A stretch of 64,000 nucleotides of DNA from Grifola frondosa. Lineage: Eukaryota; Basidiomycota; Agaricomycetes; Polyporales; Grifolaceae. This document shows positions 1 through 11,700 of this stretch, in pieces. The notes beneath the pieces are model-generated. The model was given only the letters and a program-made list of their open reading frames with translations, was not told where the DNA came from and did not search any database. Position numbers and translations under genes: made by a program. Positions within the stretch are counted from its first letter, which is position 1. The number at the start of each line of letters is the position of its first letter. The stretch spans positions 434,001 to 498,000 of the forward strand of contig LUGG01000004.1 in assembly GCA_001683735.1 (NCBI GenBank), given 5' to 3'.

Positions 1-46
1 ATTTTGCACAGATCAACTAACGGAGTATGCGACATGCTAGGTTCAG

Positions 47-160
47 ATGCAGGTACAGGCAAACTTTGTCTCGGACGTGCTACGCGGAGACGAGACTACA
101 GAGATTCGTGTCACGCTGCTGAAGTACCTGGAAGAGGAGGTGCCCGTAGGGGACGACTAG
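47..160 (+). CDS. C-terminal exon of an unidentified protein (cut by window edge)
   Basis: A CTAAC branch-site-like motif near base 16 and a TTCAG acceptor at 42-46 precede an open stretch of 37 codons ending in TAG at 158-160. The encoded tail is acidic, with a [14 protein letters not shown] end. I read it as the last exon of a plus-strand gene that begins outside the window. The fragment is too short to assign a family. The reading frame is my choice from the acceptor site and the clean stop, and no conserved motif supports it independently. Confidence 0.4.
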   Translation: MQVQANFVSDVLRGDETTEIRVTLLKYLEEEVPVGDD

Positions 161-334
161 ACGTAGAGGAGCTCATGTACAGTATGATAATTTATAGTAT
201 ATCCCCGCCTGAGCGCAATCAAGGCTATCAAACAGCCAACGAAACAGTGCTAGGAGAGAATACTTTCAGCATGCAACCACTACAATGTATATAGTAAAAA
301 CACTGATAACCCACATGCGAGACATCGCATCGCT

Positions 335-871
335 TCACCGCATGCGCTCCACCCTGTTGAGCTTCCTCGCGGTCCTTGCATTTGATTGCGTGTTCTGGCC
401 GCGCACGGGAAGGCCCATCGCATGCCTCCGCCCGACATAGCTTCCAATCATCCTTTGATGCGCGATGTTCTCGCGCATCTCCCTCTTCAAATCCGTCTCA
501 ATCTTCAGCCCACGCAGCTTGTCCACTGTCGCGGGCTTCGCCTGGCCTCCGCCGTGGCAGGCCGCGCGGCCACAAAGCTTGGCGGGGCGACGACAGGGCG
601 TGGGACAGCGGGGGAGGCGGCGGGCGCGGAGAGGAATGCGGTGAGCGCGGTGATTTGTGTTGGCGTGAGGCCGCGCACTTTGCAGGCGTCGTGGATCTGC
701 ATGCGTGCGCAGAGCCGGTGCGCGGTGTGGTGCCCGATGCCGTAGAAGTGCGTCAGCGCGTACTGTGTGTATGTACGTTAAAATTAGATCCTGAATGTAC
801 ACGGCTGAGAAAACGGAGGAGCTCACCCGCACGAACTGGTTTTCGGGCAGCAGGACGCCGAGAATATGCAT
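335..871 (-). CDS. SWS2: Mitochondrial ribosomal protein uS13 (S13 family)
   Basis: Component of the mitochondrial small ribosomal subunit head, which contacts tRNA and rRNA. Exon 1 (827-871) starts [15 protein letters not shown]. An intron with GTGAGC donor and CACAG acceptor follows (763-826). Exon 2 opens with [18 protein letters not shown], the S13 helix-hairpin part. The diagnostic C-terminus contains [13 protein letters not shown] followed by a basic [10 protein letters not shown] tail. The N-terminal part of exon 2 and this C-terminal block lie in different frames; the switch is near 550-560 in a GC-rich stretch and needs one base, so I treat it as a sequence error or a real frameshift. 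The gene is divergent from the XAP5 gene, with only about 149 bp between the two start codons. Family assignment is strong; the exact protein between the blocks is not certain. Confidence 0.85.
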   Translation of the reverse strand: MHILGVLLPENQFVRVSSSVFSAVYIQDLILTYIHTVRADALLRHRAPHRAPALRTHADPRRLQSARPHANTNHRAHRIPLRARRLPRCPTPCRRPAKLCGRAACHGGGQAKPATVDKLRGLKIETDLKREMRENIAHQRMIGSYVGRRHAMGLPVRGQNTQSNARTARKLNRVERMR

Positions 872-1020
872 TTGTTGAGGTGGTGTGCTGCTGAGGCGCC
901 GGGAGGGCAGAAAGAGTTGTAGGCGCGGTAGGCGCCGGACTTCACTTAGACTCCGACCATCTCTTTGTGTATTGATCACACTTCGAATTCTCGACTCTCT
1001 TGCTCGATTATCTATATCTC

Positions 1021-2349
1021 ATGTCTACCAGCAAGGCAGAAGGACGGCGCGAGGATGCCCTCACGAAGCAGCGCAACCAGATGCGCGAGGAGTTCGAGCG
1101 CCAGAAACAGACTCTCATCAACGAGACCGAGAAGGGCCCGGTCGTCCAACCGCTTCGTCGGGCAGAATGACTCCATGGAAGACACGCTGAAGAAGAGCAC
1201 CGTCGGCCTTGTCAGACTCGAGGACTTCCAGCAGCGCCGGAAGGAGCTTGAGGAGGCCAAGGCCCGCGAGGCGGCGCGGACGAGCGAGCTGAAGTATGTC
1301 GCATCTTCGTACCCTTCCCGTCTCCCCTTCGTATATTGTGCCTCTCTATCCATATTGGCGAATCACAGGTGGCTTACAGGATGTGGAGGATTTGTTTAGG
1401 GATGAGCAGAAGAAGGTGAAAAAGCGGAAGAAGACGGCCAAGTCGACGCTCTCGTTCGCAGTCGACGATGATGAGGGGACGGCGCGGAGGGCGCGAGCGC
1501 GTCGACGTCGCAGAACGGCGACGGGAGCGCGGAGCCGCCCAACAAACGCGCAAAGTCCCGCAAGAACCCGAACGTCGACACGTCGTTCCTGCCGGACCGC
1601 GAGCGCGAGGAGGCAGAGCGGCGGCAGCGCGAGGAGCTGCGGCAGGAATGGCTGCGCAAGCAGGATGACATGAAGCAGGAGGACATCGAGATCACGTACT
1701 CGTACTGGGACGGGAGCGGGCACAGGAAGAGCGTCATGGTGAGTCGCACTCAGTGGCGAGTGTGTCGGAAGCGGGCCTGACCACGCAGATCCATGCACTG
1801 GGCATTTTCGATCGTCACTGTGTAGTGCAAGAAGGGCGATGATATATCCACCTTTCTTGAGAAGTGCCGGCAGCAGCTTCCCGAGCTTAGAGGCGTCAAT
1901 GTCGACAATCTCATGTATGTTAAGGTACGTAGGTGTGATCTATAGTCGTGTATTGTTGCTGATTGCCTTGGTCACCCAGGAGGATCTCATCATCCCTCAC
2001 GTACGTGTACTGTGTGATGTTCCAAATTGCCTGCTCATTTGATACATATTACAGCACTACACGTTCTATGACTTCATCATGAACAAGGCTCGGGAAGTCG
2101 GGTCCGCTCTTCAATTTCGACGTGCATGATGATGTGCGCTTATTGGCCGATGCTACCATCGAGAAGGACGAGTCGCACGCGGGGAAGGTGGTGGAAAGAA
2201 GCTACTACCAGAGGAACAAGCATATCTTTCCTGCGTCCAGGTGGGAGGTGCGTGCATTTACTTGGTTTTCTCCACACTATGCTGAACGCGTGGGTATGAT
2301 TCAGGTGTATGACCCAGAGAAGAGCTATGGCAAATACACCATTGCATGA
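1021..2349 (+). CDS. xap5: XAP5/FAM50 family nuclear protein
   Basis: XAP5/FAM50 proteins are conserved nuclear factors tied to chromatin and pre-mRNA splicing. I place six exons: 1021-1293, 1380-1738, 1826-1924, 1980-2000, 2055-2247 and 2305-2349. The N-terminal half is a charged coiled coil containing [12 protein letters not shown] and [14 protein letters not shown]. The C-terminal family domain shows [38 protein letters not shown] and [12 protein letters not shown], with YDPEK close to the stop. Exon 4 is only 21 nt and encodes EDLIIPH. Three frame breaks occur, near 1134, 1474 and 2093, each next to a G run. Restoring bases there regains continuous homology, so they look like indel errors in a housekeeping gene. 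The start was chosen at the ATG where the family N-terminus begins. Confidence 0.88.
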
Positions 2350-2874
2350 TACTCCGCAATTTATCGCATACCATGTTGATAGTTCGATTTGCTCATTTGT
2401 CTGCGTATCTTGAGTCTCTTATGAATAAATTGGTATTTATGAATTCGTTTGGCCTGAGTATCATTCGACGCTGCCGTTACATATGCCCGTGGAAAGTCTG
2501 GCATGGAGCCGGTTTGCTATTTTTACCAAAAACACTGCCAATAATCGCAGTGCTTCAAGGCAAGTCTCCTAACCTGTTAATTCCTAACAGGTTATGAGCC
2601 CTGACTGAAAGCATTCCACCGACACCATTAATTCGAGCGGTTCGAACCTGCAACTTCATCAGTGCAATCTCGCTGGGTAGCATACATGCTAACTGCTGCG
2701 CCAAATGGAATCAATAAATTGTTAATTGATTTTATTATTACGGCAAGCTGACTCAGCAATATTGTCCCTTCTCGATCGTGGCTGGAAGTTGCTCGCCACA
2801 GTCGATAGCTCCGGGAATGTAGTGACTTGTGGCCTCCTGCTGGATGAGCCTTCTGCATGTTCACTCGAACCACC
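2350..2874. other. Intergenic, XAP5 to aprataxin
   Basis: This is AT-richer sequence between two plus-strand genes. Apart from the tRNA-like relic on the minus strand I see only short chance ORFs. It should hold the XAP5 3' end and the aprataxin promoter. Confidence 0.6.
2610..2715 (-). other. tRNA-like relic (possible SINE head)
   Basis: On the minus strand this stretch has an A-box-like TGGCGCAGCAGTTAGCATG and, about 50 nt later, a perfect B-box core GGTTCGAACC. CCATT at its 5' side can pair with AATGG at its 3' side like an acceptor stem. The T-stem does not close (GCAGG against CGCTC), and no good anticodon stem is visible. I therefore read it as a decayed tRNA gene or the tRNA-derived head of a SINE, not a working tRNA. 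It lies between XAP5 and aprataxin. Confidence 0.25.
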
Positions 2875-3867
2875 ATGTCGCACCTATCAACCCTCCGCCG
2901 TTATGCATGATCCCCAACCCGACTCCCTCCCTCCCTCCGTACTCTTCAGCCACGCCGCTACCACCATCACCATCTTCGACGCCTTCCCCAAGTCGATTTT
3001 CCACTTCCTGGTACTCCCGCGCCCGTGCCGCCTATGCAGGTCTCCGAGCTCATGAACCTGCGGACGCTGCTCAAGTGCGACAAGGCGCGCATCCTGGAAG
3101 TGCTCGACAACCTGCGCGCAGAGGGGAGGAGCATGAAGAGCCAGATTGAGGAGGAGATGCTCAAGCGGTACGGGTTCAAATGGGGCGTATGGATGGGGTT
3201 CCATTCGGTCCAGTCCATGGAGTGCGCGTTTCTGCCCCTCACCTCCGAGTCAGTACTGAACATATTCCATTATAAGATACATCCACCTCCACGTTCTTTC
3301 CGCCGACCTATGCTCGCCGGCGATGAAAGTCAAGAAGCACTTCAACTCGTTTCGCCCCGGGCTGGGATTCTTCCTCCCCATTGACGATGTGATATCGTGG
3401 TTCGACGACGACGTCGACCCATCCTACCGCGATATGGTGCGTGCCCCATAATCCCGCACTTTCGCTCATCTGCTACATTCAGGTCACCATGGCGCTGCGT
3501 GCTGATCCCCTCATAGATGATTGCGCTCAAACCCAGCAGGTATGAGCCGTATTTGAAGGAGGACATGCAGTGTTGGCGATGTAACGAGGTCTTCAAGACG
3601 ATGCCCAAGCTCAAGGAGCACTTGCAGCAAGAATGGGACAAGGAAGCTAGTTCGGAGAAGGCGAAGATGGAGCGGAAACTGAAGCGTAAACACGTCGAAG
3701 GCGATCCTGCATCCAATGAAGATAAGGTCGAAGAAACTCTGCCGGCCAAGAAGCGTGCAACTGACCCGTCCGGTGTCGAACCGGACTCAAAACAGCAGTT
3801 GACTGAGCCAGACACGAAACCGCCGTCTAGCGAAGCAGACAAGTCGTCGCCGTACGACATTCTTTGA
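2875..3867 (+). CDS. HNT3: Aprataxin-like DNA-adenylate hydrolase (HIT domain + C2H2 zinc finger)
   Basis: Aprataxin removes AMP from abortive ligation ends during DNA break repair in the nucleus. Exons are 2875-3221, 3277-3436 and 3517-3867. The HIT fold begins with ITIFDAFPKSIFHFLVLPR and carries LRTLLKCDK, EMLKRYGFKWG and the catalytic IHLHVLSADL strand spanning the first intron. KKHFNSFRPGLGFFL follows, as in the family. The C-terminal zinc finger is CWRCNEVFKTMPKLKEHL. After it comes a charged tail rich in K, E and S. The first histidine of the HIT triad is Tyr here; fission yeast Hnt3 also lacks it, as far as I recall. Frame breaks near 2908 and 3020 each need one base; the second sits in a CCCG/TGCCG stretch. 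Confidence 0.88.
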
Positions 3868-4029
3868 TCTTATCTAGCGGTTGTTTGCAGCCTGATCCCA
3901 TTAATGTAAAACAGAGTGTTCAACATTCAATTCTCACATTGTAGTTCAGAGTCCATGCTACATTCTATGAGTGGTGTTACAAAACAATTCGGAGTCCACA
4001 TTGATTGGTTACACTGCACGTTCTCCGCG

Positions 4030-5863
4030 TCAAGCGGCACCTGCCTCCTTCCTGATTTTACGGCTGCGCTCGCTCGCCAGACGAATAGCCCACGTCAATT
4101 CATACGACCTACACGCATCTGCAGCATGGCCAAAGTTCATAATGGGCTATCCCAGTTAAGGAGGGATACGACGAACCTTCGAACGTGCACAGGATCTGCG
4201 CTGTCTCAGGGTCCTCTTCAATGTCCTCTATATTGTCAATCAAAACCGAGATCTAAGTTCCAGCCGCACATCAAATTGAGCCATCTATTCCGAATGAATA
4301 TGAAGGACGGACCTCAGAGAAGAACGGATCGTCATCCGGGAACCTGAACGCTTCCTCGTGGTCACTGCCGGGCCTGCGAACGTACAGCACAGGCTGGACA
4401 TAAGGATTCACAAGTCTATAATGTTGCGGGTATCAGAGTTCACGCTGCCGCCGGGATTGAGCAAACAAGGTAAAACATACTTGAGCTGATATCCATCTGC
4501 GTACACTTCGAGCTCGCAACTGTAGTCGTGTCCTTGCAACGTGACGAGGTGGGTGAAGCTCCCCACCGCGCCATTCTCGTATTTCCTGCAGTATTGTATC
4601 GTATCAGCATATTTCACAAAGGAACCCAATCCACGTACCAGGTAGCAGCCGTGACACGAGGAACCCGATTCTCGGGCAGTATGGCGGTTTCGTCGACTAC
4701 TATCTTCGAGAGATACCCCGCGTTCTCGTCCCATTCGAGCGAGTGCGCCGATACGGTCGATATGTCTACCTCGCCGCCAAAGTAGCGAGAGAGATCACAG
4801 AAGTGGGTGCCCTGCTCTATGATGGGACCCGCGCTGCAGCATATGTCAGTGGGCTGCAGCCGGGGCAAGAAGGGATCGCGGGCAGACCTCTTCGATTTGT
4901 CCCACCAGTCGGGCTTGGCGATGGCTTCATACGCGCATGCATAGCGCGCGACCGTGGCCATAACGATGAGGTTGTTTTCATTAATGATCTGCTTCATCAT
5001 CTGCACGGCCTTCAAGTAGCGCAGCATATAGCCCACGGAGCACACCGCGCCACTGTCGCTGATGAACTTCGCAACCTTGAACGCTTCCTCGATCTCGCTT
5101 GCGGGGCCGGTTGCAGCAGGCTTCTCGATGAACAACGCGACGCCAGGGAAATGCTTCAGGATCTGTAACTCGATGTCGCGCCCAGGCTGCAGCGTGCCCC
5201 GGAACATGGGAGGGCTCCCGACGATCACCGCGCGGGGCGTGTCCTTGCGCGACATGTTCTTCACGAAGTCATCGAGCGTACGGAACACTCGCGTGTGCTC
5301 ATATGCAGAGCGCACGAATGTCTCGCACTTCTTCTGCAGTACGGACGTCGCGCGCTCGATCGCGGGGTCGATCAATGCGACCACCTTCAGGCGCGGACCA
5401 AGCTTGCTGTACGGTGACACGATCTATGTGGATAAACTATTGGGGGGGAGGAAGCCGGACGCACTGTTCAAAGCGGAAAGAATGATTCCAAGGTCCCTCA
5501 TCGGATCCTGCGGTGGGTATATGCGTCTGATTCCGCGACTGAAGGGAGCAGATGAACGTACCGAACATGATGTTTCCCGCGCCAACAAATACGACATTGA
5601 AGTCATTTGCACCGCCAATGTGCGAGGCCCTGCATCAGGCACAGATAATTCAGAGATTAGCATGCTGGGCACGACATCGACAGCCCTCTTTCCGCCTGCA
5701 GAGAGTTCGAAAGACTGAACTTGTCCATAGGAATCAGCCTGGAGGGGTCAATTGAGGGCCGCCTCGAAGACATTTCCGACTGACGCCTCGAGAGAGGCGA
5801 GTTTGGGGAGTCGAGGACGGATGGGCGGCGACTAGTCATCTCAGAAACTCTGTGGGTGGTCAT
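4030..5863 (-). CDS. Gfo/Idh/MocA-family NAD(P)-dependent oxidoreductase
   Basis: Eight exons can be joined in frame: 5682-5863, 5562-5629, 5465-5507, 4639-5406, 4481-4585, 4314-4415, 4177-4225 and 4030-4118. A Ser/Arg-rich leader with repeated MSSRRPS-type motifs precedes the Rossmann fold, whose glycine motif is VVFVGAGNIMFGSDEG, followed by VVALIDPAIERA. The family EKP motif is present as FIEKPAATGP. DWWDKSKRSARDPF and GPIIEQGTHFCDLSRYFGG belong to the C-terminal fold. The repeated S-R-R-P-S motifs upstream could be phosphorylation sites or a disordered tail. The substrate cannot be predicted. No frame break is needed, so the many small exons are well supported. The 3' end lies about 160 bp from the convergent aprataxin gene. 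Confidence 0.85.
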
Positions 5864-6263
5864 GGTTGAAGATCTAGAAGTGGATGAAGTCTGGGGAATC
5901 AGTGTGAGATATAAGTGGGGAGGTGGTGGGATAAGGTGGAGGGTGATGGAGGAAGATAGGCTAGACGTACGAAGCGGAAGCAGTGTGTGGTGAGGCGAAC
6001 AGAATGCAGCCACTGACGAACAGACGATCATGCGCGCTCTCCGGTCCGGCTTCCTCGTCGTCGACAGCGGTCACCAATCCTGTTGACTCAATGCATAGCG
6101 ACTCAATACCGTTCTCGAGTCTGTAGGTGGTACTGTGAATTGCATTCCGTATAATATGGATAACGCGACGTATATATGTCGATTAAGACCATCCAAGTAT
6201 GAAGAGGAGACGGGCAGGATATGTGGTATACGTAGAATTACAGAGTTTATGTTGTTGCGTTCA
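5864..6263. other. Intergenic, upstream of the oxidoreductase
   Basis: About 400 bp hold the oxidoreductase promoter and the 3' region of the next minus-strand gene. It has short pyrimidine/purine tracts but no gene that I can support. Confidence 0.5.
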
Positions 6264-6923
6264 TCATGCTGGAGAAGTTGGCTGCTGGGCCGCTGGGGTG
6301 GTGTCGTCCTTCTGAGATCCCTTCAAGCTGAGCTCCTGTTGTCTGCGCTCTGCCGCCTCCAACCTCTCGGTCATCGCCCTGAGTTCCTCCTTCAGCTTTT
6401 CGTTCTCTTGCGCCAGTTTCATAACATTGCTTGCGCGTTTCTGGACCTTCTCCACCCTATGTATCATGCAACGTTAATCATCACGACGTGAATGAAGCAT
6501 GGAGACGCGTCGCACGCTCAGCGTCTGAGCGAAGGCGACGGCGTAATAAGCGATGATGATCACGGACTTACTCGGGTGCCTCAACGTGAGATGTCTCTGA
6601 GAGGATAGAATCAAACGTCGTCGAGAGATCAAGCGCAGACTGAGGAAGGTCGATGTCGAGCTGGGGGACCTTGACAATACCCGCAACCGAGGCGGGATTT
6701 GGTCAACAGATTCTTTGAGATGGGAATCGTCGTTGGTTTCGTCAACGGAGTCCTCAGGATGGTCGCTAACAGGAAATTCGCTAGATGGTTGGGGATGAGA
6801 GTCATGAGACGTCTCCTTGCTGACAACGCAGAGAATAACTATGTGAGTGTTGCTCTGTCGATGAACTATCTCAACTAACCCGTGGTGACTGATGTGTAGG
6901 TTGAAGTGGTGACCAGAGCTCAT
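6264..6923 (-). CDS. Small coiled-coil protein, unidentified
   Basis: Three exons: 6880-6923, 6572-6819 and 6264-6456. The N-terminus is MSSGHHFNLHISHHG, followed by an acidic Ser/Asp/Glu-rich segment, a segment containing VPQLDIDLPQSALDLS, and a C-terminal heptad-rich coiled coil with KLAQENEKLKEELRAM and TERLEAAERRQQELS. The protein would be near 160 residues and soluble. A one-base frame break near 6695 separates the acidic segment from the VPQLDIDLP segment. I do not recognise the family. The splice sites and the regular coiled coil argue that it is a real gene rather than a chance ORF. Confidence 0.6.
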
Positions 6924-7614
6924 AGTTGCTGACTGGACTGAACACGACGAGTGGATGGAGAAAGGTGGTCGCGACGAACAAGCTCAAGGGACTCCAGGCT
7001 AATCCCAGCTGCTGATTGTTGGCATCGAAGTGATCGCTACTGCCCATGCTAAGCCCGCACAGACGTCCATCTGCGCTCTCGACCCGGGCAGCCATAACTA
7101 ACATGGTGAATACTTTCTGATCGAGTATTCCAAACAATAATGCACATTTTCTGAACTCGTTGAACTGCAGAATGTGTTGTAGCTCGGCGAACGACTCGAC
7201 ATCTAATCGTGATCCAGATAGGAAGGTTCTTCTCACGCCTCTTTCACTGGCGCCGTCGAGGAAGCACCTTCGCTCGTCGTCCATCACGACGACCGCTCAA
7301 TTGTATGCAATCACCGCTGCAATATGGCTAGAACGCCATTGGATACAAGCAGAGTCAGTCCGGTGACCGACGTCGGTGAATCGCCGTTGCCGCGATTCCT
7401 TTGCTGCCTGCCCGAGACGTTCCGAATTCGGATTTCCTGTGAGCTAGGCCTCCATTCGCCACTGCTCATCACTAAGCGAGCACGATCATGTCTCAAAACT
7501 ATAAAAGCCCACATCGTCCTCGCCGGAGGTCTCTATTTGACCATCGCGTCTCTTTACCTCGACTACCTATCATCTCTGCAGTAGCATCGCAGTCTTTTAC
7601 GTTTATCTAGAATT
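6924..7614. other. Shared upstream region between the coiled-coil gene and RCF2
   Basis: About 690 bp between divergent start codons. A minus-strand ORF of 138 codons extends from 7287 into the next gene, but it has no recognisable domain and overlaps exon 1 of the coiled-coil gene in another frame. I treat it as chance coding in a bidirectional promoter. Confidence 0.45.
7500..7507 (+). promoter_or_regulatory. TATA box candidate for RCF2
   Basis: TATAAAAG lies about 108 bp upstream of the RCF2 start codon, a distance compatible with a short 5' UTR. Assigned by motif only. Confidence 0.35.
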
Positions 7615-8444
7615 ATGAAGGTGAGTTAATGGTTGCTGCCGATGCAAAATTGGATACAACTGACTGTAGTGGAATCATAGTTGGCTACTGAAGAAGAGCT
7701 TGCCGGCCATCACGCCGCCACCGTCCGCGGAGCTGTCGAGGGTGTTGTCGCAGGCTTTGCCATCTCGCTTCCCGCATCCTGGTATGCCAATCGCAGATGG
7801 GCGTACTACCGCAAGCTCCCAATCCATTTGAAGGCGCTCGGAGTTATCATGGTTGTTGCCCCCCTTTACGCCATCCAGGCGGAGAGGCGTGGTGTTGAGT
7901 TCGACAAGTCAACATGGACGGGTGCGGGCAAGGCGCTGCTCGAGAAGGAGGAGGTCCGCGAGCGCAAGAGGTTGAACATGCTTCAAGGGTCGGAGAAGAT
8001 CCGGGAGTGGGCCGCGCGCAACCAGTACAAGGTAATACTTGGTAGCTGGGCACTCAGCATGGGTATCGCTGGTGCTATCGTAATGGGGAACAGGTGGGTT
8101 TTGGTCCTTCGGGCACCGCCACACGGTTGATCGCTAACGTTCATTGTCCAGACATCAATCCACCGCGCAGAAGGTCGTTCAGGCCCGTATGTGGGCACAA
8201 GGTCTCACTATCGGTGTGCTGATTGGTGCCGGTGTTCTCACACATAGCCAGCGCGTGTTACAGGTACATTCACGTTTATTTATGTTATTCAATTTAATCT
8301 CTGACATGGTCTTGCGAATAGCGTGAAGCTGATCACTCATGGGTCGGGATATTGGAAGAGCAACAGAAGGAGCAAAAGCAGCTTGATCAAAAGCAACAGC
8401 TGTTGCTGCGAGCGGTTCCGTCTCAGCCGCTGCCATCATCATGA
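7615..8444 (+). CDS. RCF2: Respiratory supercomplex factor 2-like, HIG1 domain
   Basis: Inner-mitochondrial-membrane protein that associates with cytochrome c oxidase and the III-IV supercomplexes. Exons: 7615-7620 (only ATG AAG), 7681-8093, 8152-8263 and 8322-8444. After a short start, a first membrane segment (EGVVAGFAISLPASWYANRR) and a second (ALGVIMVVAPLYAIQAERRG) appear. The HIG1 domain follows, with NQYKVILGSWALSMGIAGAIV, RHQSTAQKVVQARMWAQG and LTIGVLIGAGVLTH. The C-terminus is glutamine-rich (EEQQKEQKQLDQKQQ). The HIG1 core with R-x-x-x-x-x-x-K-x-x-Q-A-R-x-x-A-Q-G is intact. The six-base first coding exon is unusual but is flanked by clean GTGAGT and CATAG sites. Assignment to RCF2 rather than RCF1 rests on the extra N-terminal membrane pair. 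Confidence 0.85.
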
Positions 8445-8721
8445 AGCTTGTCCCTACTCTCCGATTAACACCAGTATTGGCGTGACATCGTTTATAGATA
8501 TGGGTTGTACATTTAGACCGATATAATCATCAGTTTGTTTCTCTCATAACGTGCTTGAGCGTCTGATTGTAGTACCGAAGTACTTGAGCTCCATGGTCAC
8601 TCGCGTGAGCCTGAACCAAGCTCATGATCTTGGAAAACGATGTATCCAATCAAATAGCAAAGCGATGATACACACAACAGATATTCAACATCCCACTAAA
8701 TCAATCCTACAAATTTCAAAC

Positions 8722-11700
8722 TCATTGCCTCGACTCCAGCCCTTTCTTGATAGCTAAGAGATTCTGTTTAGCACATCTGTATCATCCGAGCAAGGGAACA
8801 TACGTACCTTCGCAAGTGTCCTTCGCATCGCCAAACAGCATCTTCGTCCCGGGCATGAAGAACATCGGGTTAGGAACGTCAGCTGTGGAACAGAACACGT
8901 CAATGACGCCATGTTCGGCCAGATTTCGACGAAGCAAACTGACCATAACCGCTCGACATCCCGCGCTTCATGACAATCACTTGCTTGCTCTTCCATGCGT
9001 GGAGGACAGGCATGCCAGCGATCGCAGAGCCCGCTCCAAGGCGATTGGGTTCACGGTGTCGTTGGCACCAATGACCAGGGTGACGTCTGTGTCGCTGAAG
9101 TCATCGTTAATTTCGTCCATCTCCAACACAACTGAAAGAGAGAAGCATTAGGCAGTGAAGGACATATGCGCCAGACTATCAGCGACTCACTGTCGTATGG
9201 AACAGAGGCTTCTGCCAGAAGGACGTTACATTGTCCTGGCATTCTGAATTATCGCAGTCAGGATTGCATTCATGTGTCATCTGAACCGGTTTTACTTACC
9301 TTCCGCTACAGGATGGATCGCGAAGCGCACGTTGATACCCTTGGATCTCAGCGTGGATACAATTTCTGCGATTGCATACTGTGCTTTTGCTACAGCCATA
9401 CCATACCCAACGACCTAGCGACAATGAGATAAGCCATGACTGACTGCAACCATGACAAGAGCACATACTAGGATGACGCTGTCCGCATTCAACAAACTAT
9501 CAACCGTCTCATCCACTGTCGTTTTCGTGATCGTCCCTTCAATCTTCTGCTCCTGTGCAGCGGGTGCACTGATTCCGCCGAATAGCACATTCGTCAAGGT
9601 CCTGTTCATGGCAACACACTATGTTACAGTAAGTGCGGTCAATATGACGAAATAACACTGTGCCAATGCTCTCACCATGATATACGACAGGATAGATCCA
9701 CTAACACCAATCAAGGATCCGACCGTCGTGAGCAATGGATTGTCCAAATGAACCTGGTAAATTGGCAGGGATATCAGGGTTGTCATATCATAACACGAAA
9801 ACAATGCCCAACCTTCCGCAACTAGCGCAAAGCCCGAATATGCGTTGAGAACCGTAATAACGACCGCTGTAAATCGAATTTAGTGGATATCCCTCTCCAT
9901 TACTTCAAGTGAACTGACGCATATCTGCACCCCCAATCGCTGCATTGTGGTGAAACCCTTGATGAAACTTAGAACAGTGTTCGCCCGCAGGAAACCAGCC
10001 GCAACTAGGGGTGCTGTCGGTGCAAAAGACAAAAATGCAACCATCGACATTACATTTGCTCCCAAGAGTGAGCTGTTAATCAGATGTTTCTTGGAAGCGC
10101 CAGGGGTCTCGACGACATACGACCGGAAAGCTTCAAGAAAGCAACGATCGAACCAGTAAACGTGATACCACCTTTAAGAATATTGTTAAACTGGAAATCA
10201 TACATGAAATGTTGGATTCACCAATAAGCACGCCCAAATAGGCTGTAACGAGATGGAGAGTGGAGGCGTGGTCGATGTCCGCGAGCACACTTGCAATGCT
10301 GGTGAGCACCGCAGCTAGACCAACCACAGAGTGCAAAGCCGCGACCATCTGAGGTAGCTCGATGGCAGTGATGCGTCGTCCTATGATTGTACCACGGTTC
10401 CACCGATAGCTGACACGAGGGCGAATTGTGCGAGGACTTCTGGAGGAACCCGACTGCAGCTAGAGAAGCCAGGATACCAGAGCTGACTCCAAGAATACCG
10501 AGGATGTTGCCTTGACGGGCTGTCGCTTGTGATGCAAGGCCAGATATTGAGCCTGTGAGAGTACGCATGAGCTTCGGCCAAGAGATTTGGGAGAAAGCTA
10601 AGAGTCGCACTGATGCACAGGACACTGCTAGTAAGATAACCGGCTTGGACAAGACCAGACATGCCAGTGCTAGCAGCTACCAGGAGCCCTCCAGTGAAGA
10701 CGACAGCCGGGATACATATAACCACGCATATTCGGGAGGATTCGGTAGGCACCTAGATGCTCAATAAATACCGTCATTGAAGTCGGAATCACAATCAAAC
10801 GTACGCTTAAACATATCGAGCATCCTTTTGGTAATCACAAAGCCACCTGCAACATTTACGCTTGCCAGTAGCACAGAAAGGGCACCGAGGGCTTGTGGAA
10901 TTGTTCCAGGAAGATAGCCGCCGCCCATAACGAATAGCCCTCCAATACCAACCATACCTAGATCATACCGGAATGGGGCCTTAACACTCGGACAATCAGG
11001 AATTCTTTATGACTGACCTGATATCGCGTTCGTTACAGACATCAAGGGCGAATGTAGTGCTGGTGCGACACCCCAGACTACTCTGTATCCAATGAGGCCA
11101 GCCAATCCGAACGTGAAGAAATTACTCATAAAAACAGGACCTGTCAGTTTACCCAGAGCGAGAGCGGTGCCCATTCCGGTGGTGACCATAGCAACTTCTC
11201 TTGTAGCCTTCTGCCAAGGGTGAGTGCACGGTTCTCTACAGCTTCTGCAGCTTTGGCAGTAGACGGTGCGACAACTGGCGGAGGAACTGGGCGCGGTGCT
11301 GGAGGGATGCGGACGCCATTGTGTAGGACAATAGATCCACGGACGACCTCATCTTCAAGATCAATGGCAAATTGACCGTTGCCACCAATCGAAAGCAGGA
11401 ACTTCGTTATATTGTTCGAATAGAGCGTTGAAGATTGCGTTGGTAGTCGCGAAGGCAGGTCCGTAAATCCTGTATTACCGGCATGTAAGCCATGGAATAT
11501 ATAATGAATGGTCATTGTTTTACCGATGATCGTGACTCCTTCATGAACGTAGACTTCTCCGGGCTTCGTTACCACACAGTTGCCACCGGTTTCAGCTGCC
11601 AGATCGACGATGACCGAGCCTTGTTTCATGGCAGACACCATCTGCGTATTCCTAAGTACAAGCGCGAGGTAAAATTATGTGCAGCAAACCTCTTTGGTGA

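Noticed and set aside
3916..4347. Plus-strand ORF of 143 codons
   Set aside because: It lies opposite the last exons of the Gfo/Idh/MocA gene, which join cleanly in frame; this ORF has no domain.
6871..7287. Minus-strand ORF of 138 codons upstream of the coiled-coil gene
   Set aside because: It overlaps exon 1 of that gene in another frame, lacks motifs and sits in a divergent promoter.
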